From NCBI RefSeq assembly GCF_002204795.1, contig NZ_NIXO01000008.1:85995-149994 (forward strand): a stretch of 64,000 nucleotides of DNA. The letters run 5' to 3'. Numbering within the stretch: the stretch's first letter is position 1; each line of letters begins with the position of its first letter. Both the position numbers and the translations under genes were made by a program. The notes beneath the pieces were generated by a model, which made no database searches, was not told the origin of the DNA, and worked only from the letters and a program-made list of their open reading frames with translations. The stretch comes from Pseudomonas sp. K2I15. GTDB taxonomy: Bacteria > Pseudomonadota > Gammaproteobacteria > Pseudomonadales > Pseudomonadaceae. This document shows, one piece after another, positions 9,531 to 18,343 of the stretch.

Positions 9531-9950
9531 ATGACTGCCCATGTCATCCCCGAAGGTTTTGTGTCGCTGCCTCGCAGCAGCCCGCTATTGGACCTGCTTG
9601 GCCCGGTGTACTGCCGTGGCGAGGGGTTGCAGCTGGAAATCGGCCTGCGCGCCGACAACCGTCACGCCAACGGGCGCGGCACCGTGCATGGCGGGGTGTT
9701 GGCCACCTTGGCGGATGTTGGCATGGGCTACGCCATGGCGTTTTCCAGCGAGCCGCCCTTACCGCTGATTACCGCGAGCATGACTTTGGATTATCTCGGT
9801 GCAGTGCAGGTGGGAGAGTGGATCGAGGTGCGGTTGGAGCATCACAAGCGCGGGCGGCAGATGGCGTTCGCCACGGTCAGCGTGCAGGTGGGGGAGAAAG
9901 TGGTGGTGCGGGCGAGTGCGGTGTTTGCGGTGCCGCAGGCGCGAGACTGA
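9531..9950 (+). CDS. PaaI family hotdog-fold thioesterase
   Basis: A 139-residue single hotdog domain. The motif HANGRGTVHGGVLATLADVGMGYAM contains the conserved HGG and the acidic residue on the long helix used by PaaI/YbgC-type acyl-CoA thioesterases. The ATG at 9531 is preceded by AAGGAAGAA. The substrate is unknown. A REPIN and then the thiolase gene follow on the other strand, so there is no obvious operon partner. Confidence 0.88.
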   Translation: MTAHVIPEGFVSLPRSSPLLDLLGPVYCRGEGLQLEIGLRADNRHANGRGTVHGGVLATLADVGMGYAMAFSSEPPLPLITASMTLDYLGAVQVGEWIEVRLEHHKRGRQMAFATVSVQVGEKVVVRASAVFAVPQARD

Positions 9951-9979
9951 GCACCCGCTGCTTTAGCTGACAGCAGACC

Positions 9980-10113
9980 TGTGGCGAGGGGGCTTGTCCC
10001 CCGCTGGGCTGCGAAGCGGCCCTAAAACCTGCGATGAAGTTCTACCTGAAACAACGTGGTCGACTTATTGGGGCTGCTGCGCAGCCCAACGGGGGACAAG
10101 CCCCCTCGCCACA
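9980..10113. repeat. REPIN
   Basis: Inverted REP pair of a variant type with CCCCC rather than CTCCC (GTGGCGAGGGGGCTTGTCCC and GGGACAAGCCCCCTCGCCAC). It lies between the convergent thioesterase and thiolase genes. Confidence 0.88.
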
Positions 10114-10142
10114 ACGGGCCTTTTCCATGTTGCTCTTGGAAA

Positions 10143-11324
10143 TCAGCTGCGTTCGAGCGCCAGTGCTACACCCTGACCGCCACCGATACACAATGTGGCC
10201 AGGCCTTTCTTGGCATCACGCTTGATCATTTCATGCAGCAGGGTCACCAGCACACGGCAGCCTGACGCGCCAATCGGGTGGCCGATGGCAATCGCGCCGC
10301 CGTTGACGTTGACCTTGGCCGCATCCCATTCCAGCTCTTTGCCCACCGCCAATGACTGCGCGGCAAAGGCTTCGTTGGCTTCGATCAGGTCCAGGTCGCC
10401 CAGGCTCCAGCCGGCTTTGTCCAGGCAGCGGCGGGTGGCCGAGACCGGGCCAATGCCCATGATCGCCGGGTCGACACCGGCGTTGGCGTAGCTGGCGATA
10501 CGCGCCAGCACTGGCAAGCCGAGCGCCTTGGCTTTATCCGCGCTCATCAACAGCACCGCAGCCGCGCCGTCGTTGAGGCTCGACGCATTGCCGGCGGTGA
10601 CGCTGCCGTCTTTCTTGAACGCCGGCTTGAGCTTGGCCAGGGACTCTGCAGTGGTGCCGGCGCGTGGCTGTTCGTCCACCGCGAAGGCAACCGGGTCGCC
10701 CTTGCGCTGGGGAATCAGGATCGGCGTGATCTCATCGCTAAAGCGCCCGGCTTCAATAGCGGCCGTGGCTTTTTGCTGGGAGGCGGCGGCGAAGGCGTCC
10801 TGGGCTTCACGGCTGATGCCGTATTTGTCCACCAGGTTCTCGGCGGTGATGCCCATGTGGTAGTCGTTGAACGCATCCCACAGGCCGTCGGTGATCATGC
10901 TGTCGATCATTTTGGCGTGGCCCATGCGCAGGCCGGTGCGGGCGGCGGGCAGTACGTACGGCGCCAGGCTCATGTTCTCCATGCCGCCGGCGATGATCAC
11001 CTCGGCGTCACCGCAACGGATCGCTTGCGCACCCAGGTGCAGGGCCTTGAGGCCCGAACCGCAGACCTTGTTCAGGGTCAGGGCCGGTACGGCGTGGGGC
11101 AGGCCGGCGAGGATCGATGCCTGGCGGGCCGGGTTCTGGCCGCTGCCGGCGGTGAGCACCTGGCCAAGGATCACTTCATCCACGAGCGCAGGGTCGATGC
11201 CGGTTTGCTCCAGCAGGCGACGGATCACCGCAGCGCCCAGCTCCGGGGCCGGGATGTTTGCCAGGGAACCTTGGAAGCTGCCCACGGCGGTGCGGGTGGC
11301 AGCAACAATCACGACGTCTTGCAT
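10143..11324 (-). CDS. atoB: Acetyl-CoA C-acetyltransferase (thiolase)
   Basis: This thiolase splits acetoacetyl-CoA into two acetyl-CoA, or runs in reverse. The 393-residue protein has the nucleophilic Cys in [10 protein letters not shown] (about residue 88), the catalytic His in [12 protein letters not shown] (about 349) and the second Cys in LCIGGGQG (about 379). The ATG at 11324 has GAGGA upstream and lies just past the stop of the CoA-transferase B gene (11336). The order dhcA-dhcB-atoB with a LysR gene upstream matches the P. aeruginosa PA1998-PA2001 locus for carnitine and acetoacetate-type degradation. Confidence 0.94.
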   Translation of the reverse strand: MQDVVIVAATRTAVGSFQGSLANIPAPELGAAVIRRLLEQTGIDPALVDEVILGQVLTAGSGQNPARQASILAGLPHAVPALTLNKVCGSGLKALHLGAQAIRCGDAEVIIAGGMENMSLAPYVLPAARTGLRMGHAKMIDSMITDGLWDAFNDYHMGITAENLVDKYGISREAQDAFAAASQQKATAAIEAGRFSDEITPILIPQRKGDPVAFAVDEQPRAGTTAESLAKLKPAFKKDGSVTAGNASSLNDGAAAVLLMSADKAKALGLPVLARIASYANAGVDPAIMGIGPVSATRRCLDKAGWSLGDLDLIEANEAFAAQSLAVGKELEWDAAKVNVNGGAIAIGHPIGASGCRVLVTLLHEMIKRDAKKGLATLCIGGGQGVALALERS

Positions 11325-11335
11325 GGAATCTGTCC

Positions 11336-11995
11336 TCACTGGAAGTGCATTTCTGGAACGTGGTCCGGGACGATCAGTTTACCGGCTGTCTTGCTGACGA
11401 TCTCTTCAACACTGACGCCAGGTGCGCGTTCCTTGAGGACAAAAGCGCCATTTTCGATTTCCAGGTAGGCCAGGTCCGTCAGCACGCGCTTGATGCAGTT
11501 GGCGCCGGTCAGCGGCAGGCTGCACTGGCTCAGCAGTTTGGATTCACCGTCCTTGGAGGCGTGGGTCATGATCACGATGATGTTCTCGGCACCGGCCACC
11601 AGGTCCATCGCGCCGCCCATGCCCTTGACCAGCTTGCCGGGGATCATCCACGAGGCGATGTTGCCCTGCACGTCGACCTCGAAGGCACCGAGCACGGTCA
11701 GGTCGACGTGGCCGCCACGAATCATTGCGAAGGACTCGGCCGAGGAGAAGATCGACGCGCCAATGCGCGCGGTGACGGTCTGTTTGCCGGCGTTGATCAT
11801 GTCGGCGTCGATGGTTTCTTCGGTCGGGAAGGGGCCCATGCCCAGCAGGCCGTTTTCCGATTGCAGCATCACTTCCATGCCTTCGGGGATGTAGTTGGCC
11901 ACCAGGGTCGGAATGCCGATGCCGAGGTTGACGTAAAAACCGTCCTGCATTTCGCGGGCGACGCGTTGAGCCATTTGTTCGCGGGTAAGCGCCAT
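11336..11995 (-). CDS. dhcB: 3-oxoacid (dehydrocarnitine-type) CoA-transferase, subunit B
   Basis: This is the catalytic small subunit of a heterodimeric CoA-transferase that moves CoA onto a 3-oxoacid such as acetoacetate or 3-dehydrocarnitine. The 219-residue protein carries the active-site Glu in [12 protein letters not shown] (about residue 47), the SENG motif of family I transferases. The start at 11995 has a GGAGAC ribosome site. The gene is tightly placed between dhcA and atoB. The dhc name is by analogy with P. aeruginosa gene order; acetoacetate:succinyl-CoA transfer (ScoB/AtoA) is equally possible from sequence alone. Confidence 0.9.
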   Translation of the reverse strand: MALTREQMAQRVAREMQDGFYVNLGIGIPTLVANYIPEGMEVMLQSENGLLGMGPFPTEETIDADMINAGKQTVTARIGASIFSSAESFAMIRGGHVDLTVLGAFEVDVQGNIASWMIPGKLVKGMGGAMDLVAGAENIIVIMTHASKDGESKLLSQCSLPLTGANCIKRVLTDLAYLEIENGAFVLKERAPGVSVEEIVSKTAGKLIVPDHVPEMHFQ

Positions 11996-12026
11996 TTTTT
12001 GTCTCCTTATTATTTGGGCTGGTGGG

Positions 12027-12725
12027 TTATTTGCGGAGTGTGCGCTGTTCGATGCGCTTCTCGAAGGTGCCGCAAATGACCCGGTCGACGTAGATCCCTG
12101 GGGTGTGGATATGCGCCGGGTCCAGCTCGCCCGGTTCGACGATTTCTTCGACTTCGACCACGGTGATCTTGCCGGCGGTGGCGGCCAGCGGGTTGAAGTT
12201 CTGGGCGGTGTGGCGGTAGATCACGTTGCCGAAATGGTCGGCTTTCCAGCCTTTGACGATGGCGAAGTCACCGGTGATGGACTCTTCCATCAGGTACGGG
12301 CGACCGTTGAACTCGCGGGTTTCCTTGCCTTCGGCGACGGGAGTACCAACGCCGGTGGCGGTGAAGAAGGCCGGGATGCCGGCACCGCCTGCGCGCATTT
12401 TTTCGGCGAGGGTGCCTTGGGGTGTCAGGATGACTTCGATTTCGCCGCTGAGCAGTTGTTTCTCGAACAGCGCGTTTTCACCGACGTAGGAAGCGATGAC
12501 CTTGCTGATCTGCTTGCCTTCCAGCAGCACGCCCAGTCCGAAGCCGTCGACGCCGCAGTTGTTCGAAACCACGGTCAGGTCGCGGGTGCCTTTGCGCTTG
12601 ATTTCGGCAATGAGGTTTTCCGGGATGCCGCACAGGCCAAAACCACCGGCGAGAACCGTCATGCCGTCTTCCAGGCCTGCCAGCGCCTCTTCATAGGACG
12701 CTACGCGTTTATCAAAACCTGCCAT
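12027..12725 (-). CDS. dhcA: 3-oxoacid (dehydrocarnitine-type) CoA-transferase, subunit A
   Basis: Large subunit of the CoA-transferase encoded with the downstream gene. The 232-residue protein has the glycine-rich CoA-binding motif [13 protein letters not shown] near residue 28 and a C-terminal domain ending in [17 protein letters not shown]. The ATG at 12725 has AAAGAGG upstream; the frame is open for 11 further codons without a good ribosome site. It is the first gene of the dhcA-dhcB-atoB unit, divergent from a LysR gene. The 133-base intergenic region contains a 9-bp AT-rich palindrome that is a likely operator. Confidence 0.9.
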   Translation of the reverse strand: MAGFDKRVASYEEALAGLEDGMTVLAGGFGLCGIPENLIAEIKRKGTRDLTVVSNNCGVDGFGLGVLLEGKQISKVIASYVGENALFEKQLLSGEIEVILTPQGTLAEKMRAGGAGIPAFFTATGVGTPVAEGKETREFNGRPYLMEESITGDFAIVKGWKADHFGNVIYRHTAQNFNPLAATAGKITVVEVEEIVEPGELDPAHIHTPGIYVDRVICGTFEKRIEQRTLRK

Positions 12726-12798
12726 ATGCACCTCTTTTATTGTTTGTGGGCCAGCCATATGAACCGAGTGTTGCGCCGACGGATTGATTTGTTAAGTT

Positions 12799-12827
12799 GT
12801 TTTTTAAGGTTGATTGATTTAAAAAAC
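12799..12827. promoter_or_regulatory. AT-rich inverted repeat, probable LysR operator
   Basis: GTTTTTTAA at 12799-12807 and TTAAAAAAC at 12819-12827 form a perfect 9-bp inverted repeat. A direct repeat of GATTGATTT (12782-12790, 12812-12820) overlaps it. It lies between the divergent CoA-transferase and LysR genes, where LysR-type regulators usually bind. Confidence 0.55.
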
Positions 12828-12858
12828 GGCATAGTCGTCCGCCGTTGGGAGAAGCTTC

Positions 12859-13767
12859 ATGACAGTTAAACAGATGCGCGCCTTTCTTGCCGTGGCCCAG
12901 ACCTTAAGCTTTGCGGCGGCCTGTGAGCGCCTGCATCTTTCCCAGTCGGCGTTGAGCCTGACCATCAAAGGCCTGGAGGAAGGCCTGGGCGGGCGCTTGT
13001 TCAGCCGTAATACACGCAATGTCGCGCTGACACCCGAAGGTGAGTCCCTGCTGCCCCTGGCCCGGCGCCTGATCGCCGATTGGGACAACGCCGAGGATGA
13101 GTTGCGCCAGCGCTTCACCTTGCAGCGCGGGCGGGTGACGGTGGCGGCGATGCCATCGTTCGCCGGTAATTTGCTGCCGCCGATACTGAAGATTTTTCGG
13201 GCGCGCTATCCACAGGTCAATGTGACAGTTAATGACGTGATCAATGAGCAGGTGCTGGAAATGGTCCGGGACCGCCAGGTGGAGCTGGGCGTGGCGTTTG
13301 AGCCTTCGGAAAGCTCGTCGCTGGTGTTTACGCCGCTGTATGTGGACCGGTTTATTGCTGTAGTGCCGGGTGATTCGGTGTTGGCGCAGATGGCCGACAT
13401 CGACTGGAAAACGTTGCTGGAGCAACCCTTCATTACGCTGCAACGCCCATCCACCGTACGGGTGATGTTGGAAGAGCACCTTGGGGCACTGGGCATGAAG
13501 CTGCCGGTAGCGTTGGAAAGCCATCAGTTGGCGACAGTAGGCAAGATGGTCGCCAGTGGCCTGGGCGTGAGTGCGGTGCCAGCGCTGTGTGCCCTGCAAA
13601 TGCAGGAAGCGGGCGCCCACTGCATCACCTTGAGCGATCCGGTGATTGAACGGCCGATTGGTGTATTGACCAAGCCTGGGCATGAACTCTCGGCAGCGGC
13701 CCAGGCCATGTTTGATATTTTTCGAGATGAAGCAGGGAAGGGGCGTTTCCCGGCCTTGTTGCAATAA
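12859..13767 (+). CDS. dhcR: LysR-type transcriptional regulator of the CoA-transferase/thiolase cluster
   Basis: A 302-residue LysR regulator: winged helix-turn-helix at about residues 1-60 (AFLAVAQTLSFAAACERLHLSQSALS) and a periplasmic-binding-protein-like effector domain after about 90. It is divergent from dhcA-dhcB-atoB, the usual layout for a LysR regulator acting on its neighbour and on itself. The symbol is by analogy with P. aeruginosa DhcR at the same position; the inducer (carnitine, acetoacetate or another acid) is not visible. A bidirectional terminator follows. Confidence 0.85.
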   Translation: MTVKQMRAFLAVAQTLSFAAACERLHLSQSALSLTIKGLEEGLGGRLFSRNTRNVALTPEGESLLPLARRLIADWDNAEDELRQRFTLQRGRVTVAAMPSFAGNLLPPILKIFRARYPQVNVTVNDVINEQVLEMVRDRQVELGVAFEPSESSSLVFTPLYVDRFIAVVPGDSVLAQMADIDWKTLLEQPFITLQRPSTVRVMLEEHLGALGMKLPVALESHQLATVGKMVASGLGVSAVPALCALQMQEAGAHCITLSDPVIERPIGVLTKPGHELSAAAQAMFDIFRDEAGKGRFPALLQ

Positions 13768-13778
13768 ACACCGGCAAT

Positions 13779-13813
13779 AAAAAAGCCTGCTCGTTTTAAG
13801 CGAGCAGGCTTAA
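13779..13813. terminator. Bidirectional rho-independent terminator
   Basis: The stem AAGCCTGCTCG / CGAGCAGGCTT (11 bp, 7-base loop) is preceded by AAAAA, giving a U-tract on the minus strand, and is followed by AAG. It separates the convergent LysR gene from the small conserved gene at 13832. Confidence 0.85.
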
Positions 13814-13831
13814 GTGATAAGTGCGTAGTTA

Positions 13832-14161
13832 TCAGCAGTATCTGTCGATCACTTTAACGTGTGAATGGCCTTTAAGGTTCTGCCACTCAGTATTAAGTGT
13901 ATGAAAGACCTGCTCGATAAAGTTGCGATCGGCGGCGGCTTTCTTGCCGACATAACCCTGGCCGCGGCGGTACATCTTCAGGCGCGCTGCGAGCTCACGG
14001 TGATCCTTGTCGAACTCTTCTTCCACGGTGTGGGGCGCCAGGCAGTCAATATGGACCTGGCCCGATTTACCAATCCAGAGGATATGGTCGTCGAGCGTGT
14101 CTTTCTGCGCTGCGAACATCTCAGCCAATTCATCGATAGTTGGTTGGTTGTTCAGATTCAT
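13832..14161 (-). CDS. Conserved hypothetical protein, 109 residues
   Basis: A small, soluble, charged protein that I do not recognise beyond a genus-conserved appearance. It has no signal peptide or membrane segment. Features are an acidic N-terminal helix (TIDELAEMFAAQKDTLDDH), a basic stretch in the middle (RLKMYRRGQGYVGKKAA), and a C-terminal end rich in His/Lys with Cys as the last residue. The ATG at 14161 with AGGGG upstream is chosen; the frame is open 14 codons further. Codon use matches the neighbours, so it is probably a native core-type gene. No function is proposed. Confidence 0.7.
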   Translation of the reverse strand: MNLNNQPTIDELAEMFAAQKDTLDDHILWIGKSGQVHIDCLAPHTVEEEFDKDHRELAARLKMYRRGQGYVGKKAAADRNFIEQVFHTLNTEWQNLKGHSHVKVIDRYC

Positions 14162-14203
14162 GTGTAAGCCCCTTGACCAGTTGGCGATCTTTAGTTGATC
14201 CAT

Positions 14204-14641
14204 TAAAACGACTAAGTTGTCTCCGGCTCAGAAAACCGGGCGTCAGCGACTGTCTGCCGAATACGGGCAGGGTCTTGAACCTGATGCATGTAGTCTTGCT
14301 GATGAACTGCTACGCAATGGTTTCATAACGAAGACAAGCAGCGTTTGAGCTCCTTGTACCGATCCTTTCGGGCCGGTCAGCTTCATCAATCTGCCTTGTG
14401 GGCAGTGCACATCCGGAAAAAACAGCTCGGCGGTCAGACGAGCTTGTTCAAAACGCTTGTTACCAACGCTCCCGATCCGGGAGACGCTTGAATCATGCAA
14501 TTACAAAATGGTTACGTCAACGATTATGTAGTGATTATTTTTTAGCACTACATAATTCCTTGCGGGGTGGGGGTGAAGACGGAAAGCGTGACTTGGGCGT
14601 CATTTTTTGTGCGGGTGGGTCGAGAGAGCTGGCAATGCTTT
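14204..14641. other. Intergenic region with no convincing gene
   Basis: About 440 bases with lower GC than the flanks. An 85-codon open frame on the minus strand (14243-14500) lacks a ribosome site and convincing codon use. The only clear structure is the AT-rich palindrome at 14523-14556, listed separately. No tRNA-like cloverleaf was seen. Confidence 0.6.
14523..14556. promoter_or_regulatory. Perfect 11-bp AT-rich inverted repeat
   Basis: ATTATGTAGTG at 14523-14533 and CACTACATAAT at 14546-14556 form a perfect inverted repeat around a T-rich 12-base centre. It could be an operator for an unlinked regulator or a weak terminator. No adjacent gene clearly owns it. Confidence 0.5.
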
Positions 14642-14773
14642 TGTGGCGAGGGAGCTTGCTCCCGCTGGGGTGCGAAGCGCCCCCATTAGGCTGACTGCCG
14701 TTCTTCGGGAATAACTCGGTCGCCGGCTTTGGGGCTGCTGCGCAGCCCAGCGGGAGCAAGCTCCCTCGCCACA
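14642..14773. repeat. REPIN
   Basis: Inverted REP pair (TGTGGCGAGGGAGCTTGCTC and GAGCAAGCTCCCTCGCCACA) lying 17 bases downstream of the sirtuin gene stop. Confidence 0.88.
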
Positions 14774-14789
14774 GAAAAGCAGCATTGTG

Positions 14790-15638
14790 TTATCCCAGGC
14801 GCTCTACCAACAACGGCAACAGGTGTTCACAGGACGCTTCAATCTTGAGCTGCAGCAACTCATCGCCCCGTGTCTTGCCCAAGTTGATGGCAATCACGGG
14901 CTTGCCTTGCTCAACCATTGCCTTGCACAGGCGAAACGCTGAATAAGCCATCAGCGACGATCCCACCACCAACAATCCTTGCGCGTCGTCCACGGCCAGC
15001 ATCGCCTTGGCGGCGGTACCCTGGGCAACGTTCTCGCCGAAAAACACCACATCCGGCTTCAACCGTTGCCCGCCGCAATGCGGGCAGCGGGGCACCTGAA
15101 AGCGCCCTTCAAAGGCCGGGTCCAGCAAAGTGTCGCCGTCTGGTGCTTGAACCGCGTCCACACCCGCCAGGTACGGATTCTCGGCCTCCATTTGGCGTTG
15201 GATCAGGCCCCGCTCGCTGGTCTGCTGGCAATCCAGGCAAAGTACCCGGTGCAGGCTGCCGTGCAGCTCGATCACTTCATGGCTGCCAGCCTGGTCGTGC
15301 AGGGTGTCGACGTTCTGCGTGATCAGCCCGGTAATGCGCTGGCGCTGCTGCAAAGTGGCCAGGGCGATATGCGCCTGGTTCGGCTGCGCGACACGCACCC
15401 TCGGCCAGCCGAGCATCGCCCGTGCCCAGTAACGCCGGCGCGCCTCCGGGGTGGCCAAAAACTCCTGATACATCATCGGCGCCTTGCCCCGGCGCACGCC
15501 TTCGCTGTCCCGGTAATCTGGAATGCCCGAAGAGGTGCTGATACCCGCACCGGTCAGCACCAGGAAGCGCCGTGCGGCCATGGCCCGGTGCAGGCTGTCG
15601 AGGTGGTCATCGACCTGATGTTGCAGGGTATCGAGCAT
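14790..15638 (-). CDS. Sir2-family NAD-dependent protein deacylase
   Basis: Sirtuins remove acetyl or other acyl groups from lysines, consuming NAD. The 282-residue protein has the NAD-binding GAGISTSSGIPDYR (about 30-43), TQNVDTLHDQAG (108-119) and the catalytic His 126 in ELHGS. The zinc-binding pairs are Cys134/Cys137 (CLDC) and Cys185/Cys188 (CPHC). The sequence resembles the class II/SIRT4-like bacterial group. The CBS gene ends 14 bases upstream (15653), so the two are probably co-transcribed, though no functional link is evident. Confidence 0.92.
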   Translation of the reverse strand: MLDTLQHQVDDHLDSLHRAMAARRFLVLTGAGISTSSGIPDYRDSEGVRRGKAPMMYQEFLATPEARRRYWARAMLGWPRVRVAQPNQAHIALATLQQRQRITGLITQNVDTLHDQAGSHEVIELHGSLHRVLCLDCQQTSERGLIQRQMEAENPYLAGVDAVQAPDGDTLLDPAFEGRFQVPRCPHCGGQRLKPDVVFFGENVAQGTAAKAMLAVDDAQGLLVVGSSLMAYSAFRLCKAMVEQGKPVIAINLGKTRGDELLQLKIEASCEHLLPLLVERLG

Positions 15639-15652
15639 GGGGTCCCCAATGA

Positions 15653-16093
15653 TTATTCGCCGCGAATGTACTGCTCCAGCTGTTTGATCAGGTCGGCCTG
15701 TTCGGCAATCGCTTCCTTGACCAGGTCACCGATGGACAGCAAGCCCAGCAGTTTCCCACCCTCGACCACCGGCAGGTGGCGCAGGTGACTGTCGGTCATG
15801 ATGTTCATGCACTTCTCGACGCTTTGGTGCGTGTCGACGGTAATCACCGGCGAACTCATGATCTCGCTGACCGCAGTGGTGGCTGATGAGCGCCCCTTGA
15901 GGATCAGTTTACGGGCGTAGTCACGTTCGCTGATCACCCCGATCACCTTGCCCTCATCCACCACCGGCAGGGCACCGACGTTTTTCGCGGCCATCAGGAT
16001 CAACGCCTCCATGACAGTCTGGTGCGACTTGATGGTGTGGACGTCCTGATTCTTTTGGTCCTTGGACTTGAGCACTTGTGCGACGGTTTTCAT
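15653..16093 (-). CDS. Tandem CBS-domain protein
   Basis: A 146-residue protein of two CBS domains (about 8-65 and 75-135), which together bind adenosine nucleotides and sense energy state. Typical motifs are ALPVVDEGKVIGVISERDYARK and HLRHLPVVEGGKLLGLLSIGDLVK. The ATG at 16093 with CGGAG upstream is preferred over a GTG three codons earlier. Stand-alone CBS pairs often act as regulators of other proteins; no partner can be named. It is followed closely by the sirtuin gene on the same strand. Confidence 0.9.
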   Translation of the reverse strand: MKTVAQVLKSKDQKNQDVHTIKSHQTVMEALILMAAKNVGALPVVDEGKVIGVISERDYARKLILKGRSSATTAVSEIMSSPVITVDTHQSVEKCMNIMTDSHLRHLPVVEGGKLLGLLSIGDLVKEAIAEQADLIKQLEQYIRGE

Positions 16094-16224
16094 GGCGGCC
16101 ACTCCGGTGTTGTTGTTAGGAAGTCAGCAGTTCCTACAGAATCCTAGACGGCTCACGGCAGGGCAAGGTCCAAAGCGGCGTATATCCCGTCGAAAAACGT
16201 CATTGTCGCGACTTTTAGTGCTTC

Positions 16225-18174
16225 TCAGCCCTTGTTTGCCGGTTTTGCCGCGCGTTTGGGGCTGGCGGCGGTCTTGCGCTTGGCCGGTTTGCGTTTGTTT
16301 TTCCAGGGGGTGGCACCCCGTCCTGCCGGGCTGGCCGGGCCGCTGATGGTCAGGCGCATGCCGGTGCAGCGTGTGACCTGCTTGCTCATCCACGCTGCCT
16401 GCTTGGCGACGAATTCTTCCAGGCTCATCTCACCGCTTTGCACCATGTCCAGCGCCTGTTCCCAGATGGCCGTGGTGCCGGGATCGGCGATTGCCCGTGG
16501 CACCGCATCGATCAGGCTGAACGCCGCAGGCGTTGCCGACAGTGCCTTGCCGTTTTTCACCAGGTAACCGCGGTCCAGCAGGCCCTGGATAATCCCCGCG
16601 CGGGTGGCTTCGGTGCCGATCCCGGTGGTGTCCTTGAGCTTTTGCTTGAGCAGCGGGTCTTCCACCAGTTTGGCGACGTTTTTCATCGCCTTGATCAGGT
16701 CACCTTCCGTGAAGGGGTTGGGCGGTTGGGTCCACAGATCCTTGAGGTTGACCTTGGCCACGGCGTAGTCCTGGCCTTGAACCAATGTCGGTAACGACTG
16801 TGGCGCAGGCGCTTCACGGCCCTTGGCCGGCGCCAGCGCTTGCGGCAATGCGCGTTTCCAGCCAGGTTCGACGATGACTTTGCCGACAGCCCGCAACGCT
16901 TCACCGGCGCAGTCGAAATCGGCCTGGGTGCGATCGTACTCATGGTTGGGCAGGAACTGCGCGAGGTAGCGGGCACGAATCAGGGTGTACACGGCGCGAT
17001 GCTTGCCGGTCAGTTGCCCCACATCCTTGCCGGCGCCGGTGGGGATGATGCCGTGGTGCGCGCTGACTTTGGCGTCGTTCCAGGCCCGGGAGCGGCGCTT
17101 CGGATCGATGTGTGGCATCAGTTCATTCACTGCCGGGTCGGCCCGCCCCAGCGCCGCGAGAATTTTCGGCGCGTCGCTGTGCTGGCTCAGGGGCAGGTAG
17201 CCGCAATCGCTGCGTGGGTAAGTGATCACTTTATGGGTTTCGTACAGCGACTGGGCAACATCCAGGGTTTCCTGGGCGCCGAGGCCGAGTTTTTTCGAGC
17301 AGATTTCCTGCAACGTGCCGAGGTCGAAGGGCAGGGGCGCGACGTCGCGCATGCGTTCGGTACGCAATTTCACCAGCCGCGCACTGGCGGCATTGCTCAT
17401 GGCATTGGCCGCGTCCTGGGCGAGTTGAGGGTTGAGGCAACGGCCCTGATCGTCGCAGGCATCTTCGGTAGCACGCCATTGCGCAGTAAAGGTGATGTTG
17501 TCGTGGAGCAGATCCACATCGATGGCCCAGTACGCGACGGGCACGAAGTCGGCAATGCTGCGGTCGCGGTCAACCACCAAGCGCAGGGTAGGGGTTTGCA
17601 CACGGCCTACCGGCAACACGCCCTGATAGCCGGATTGACGACCCAGCAGGGTAAACAGGCGGCTCATGTTCATCCCGATCAGCCAGTCGGCGCGGGAGCG
17701 GCCGAGGGCCGAATGGTAGAGGCTGAAGGTTTCTGCGCCGGGCTTCAACGATGCCAGGGCCTTGCGGATCGACGCGTCGTCGAGTGCCGAGAGCCAGAGC
17801 CGCTGGATGGGGCCGCGATAACGGCAATGCTCCACCAGCTCCCGGGCGATCATCTCGCCCTCACGGTCGGCATCGGTGGCGATCACCAGTTCCTGGGCTT
17901 CCCCCAGCAGGCGCTTGACCGCCTTGAACTGGCTGGCGGTCTTGGGCTTGACCAGCATCTTCCATTTTTCCGGGATGATCGGCAGGTCGGCGAGCACCCA
18001 GCGCTTGTACTTGGCGTCGTAGCTGTCGGGCGGGGCGGTTTCCAGCAGGTGGCCGATGCACCAGGTCACCGTCACGCCTGAACCCAGCCAGCAACCGTCG
18101 CCACGCCGGGTCGCGCCGAGCACGGCGGCGATATCCTTGGCTTGGGACGGTTTTTCACAGAGGAACAGCCGCAT
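16225..18174 (-). CDS. topB: DNA topoisomerase III
   Basis: A type IA topoisomerase that decatenates and relaxes DNA, usually acting with RecQ. The 649-residue protein starts with the TOPRIM motif LFLCEKPSQAKDIA (catalytic Glu 7) and has the metal-binding DAD in ATDADREGEMIARE. The active-site Tyr is at about 319 in VITYPRSD. The C-terminus ends in a lysine/arginine-rich tail (about the last 30 residues) instead of the cysteine zinc fingers of TopA. The ATG at 18174 is chosen because it directly begins the TOPRIM fold; 46 upstream codons are open but unrelated. Confidence 0.95.
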   Translation of the reverse strand: MRLFLCEKPSQAKDIAAVLGATRRGDGCWLGSGVTVTWCIGHLLETAPPDSYDAKYKRWVLADLPIIPEKWKMLVKPKTASQFKAVKRLLGEAQELVIATDADREGEMIARELVEHCRYRGPIQRLWLSALDDASIRKALASLKPGAETFSLYHSALGRSRADWLIGMNMSRLFTLLGRQSGYQGVLPVGRVQTPTLRLVVDRDRSIADFVPVAYWAIDVDLLHDNITFTAQWRATEDACDDQGRCLNPQLAQDAANAMSNAASARLVKLRTERMRDVAPLPFDLGTLQEICSKKLGLGAQETLDVAQSLYETHKVITYPRSDCGYLPLSQHSDAPKILAALGRADPAVNELMPHIDPKRRSRAWNDAKVSAHHGIIPTGAGKDVGQLTGKHRAVYTLIRARYLAQFLPNHEYDRTQADFDCAGEALRAVGKVIVEPGWKRALPQALAPAKGREAPAPQSLPTLVQGQDYAVAKVNLKDLWTQPPNPFTEGDLIKAMKNVAKLVEDPLLKQKLKDTTGIGTEATRAGIIQGLLDRGYLVKNGKALSATPAAFSLIDAVPRAIADPGTTAIWEQALDMVQSGEMSLEEFVAKQAAWMSKQVTRCTGMRLTISGPASPAGRGATPWKNKRKPAKRKTAASPKRAAKPANKG

Positions 18175-18289
18175 GGTCACCACATTCGCTACGCAATTGA
18201 ATGGGGAGCAGGATGGGCAATAAATGAGAAATGGGCAACTTTTATCTGGATGGATATACAGCAAATTGTGTGTCTGGCACTGAATCAAA

Positions 18290-18313
18290 TGTGGGAGCGG
18301 GCTTGCTCCCACA
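18290..18313. terminator. Short hairpin of REP-like sequence
   Basis: TGTGGGAGC / GCTCCCACA forms a 9-bp stem with a 6-base loop between the topB start and the transporter stop. It is a half-REP hairpin and may end the transporter transcript; there is no clear U-tract. Confidence 0.5.
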
Positions 18314-18343
18314 CTGGATATTAAGTGTCGGCAGAATCGAGGT

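Noticed and set aside
8358..9542. 394-codon minus-strand frame opposite the DUF1615 gene
   Set aside because: The plus-strand frame has a lipoprotein signal and family motifs; the minus-strand product is His/Gln/Gly-rich without a domain, a codon-bias shadow.
14243..14500. 85-codon open frame on the minus strand
   Set aside because: There is no ribosome site, composition is atypical, the frame has no recognisable domain, and it lies in a region that otherwise looks non-coding.
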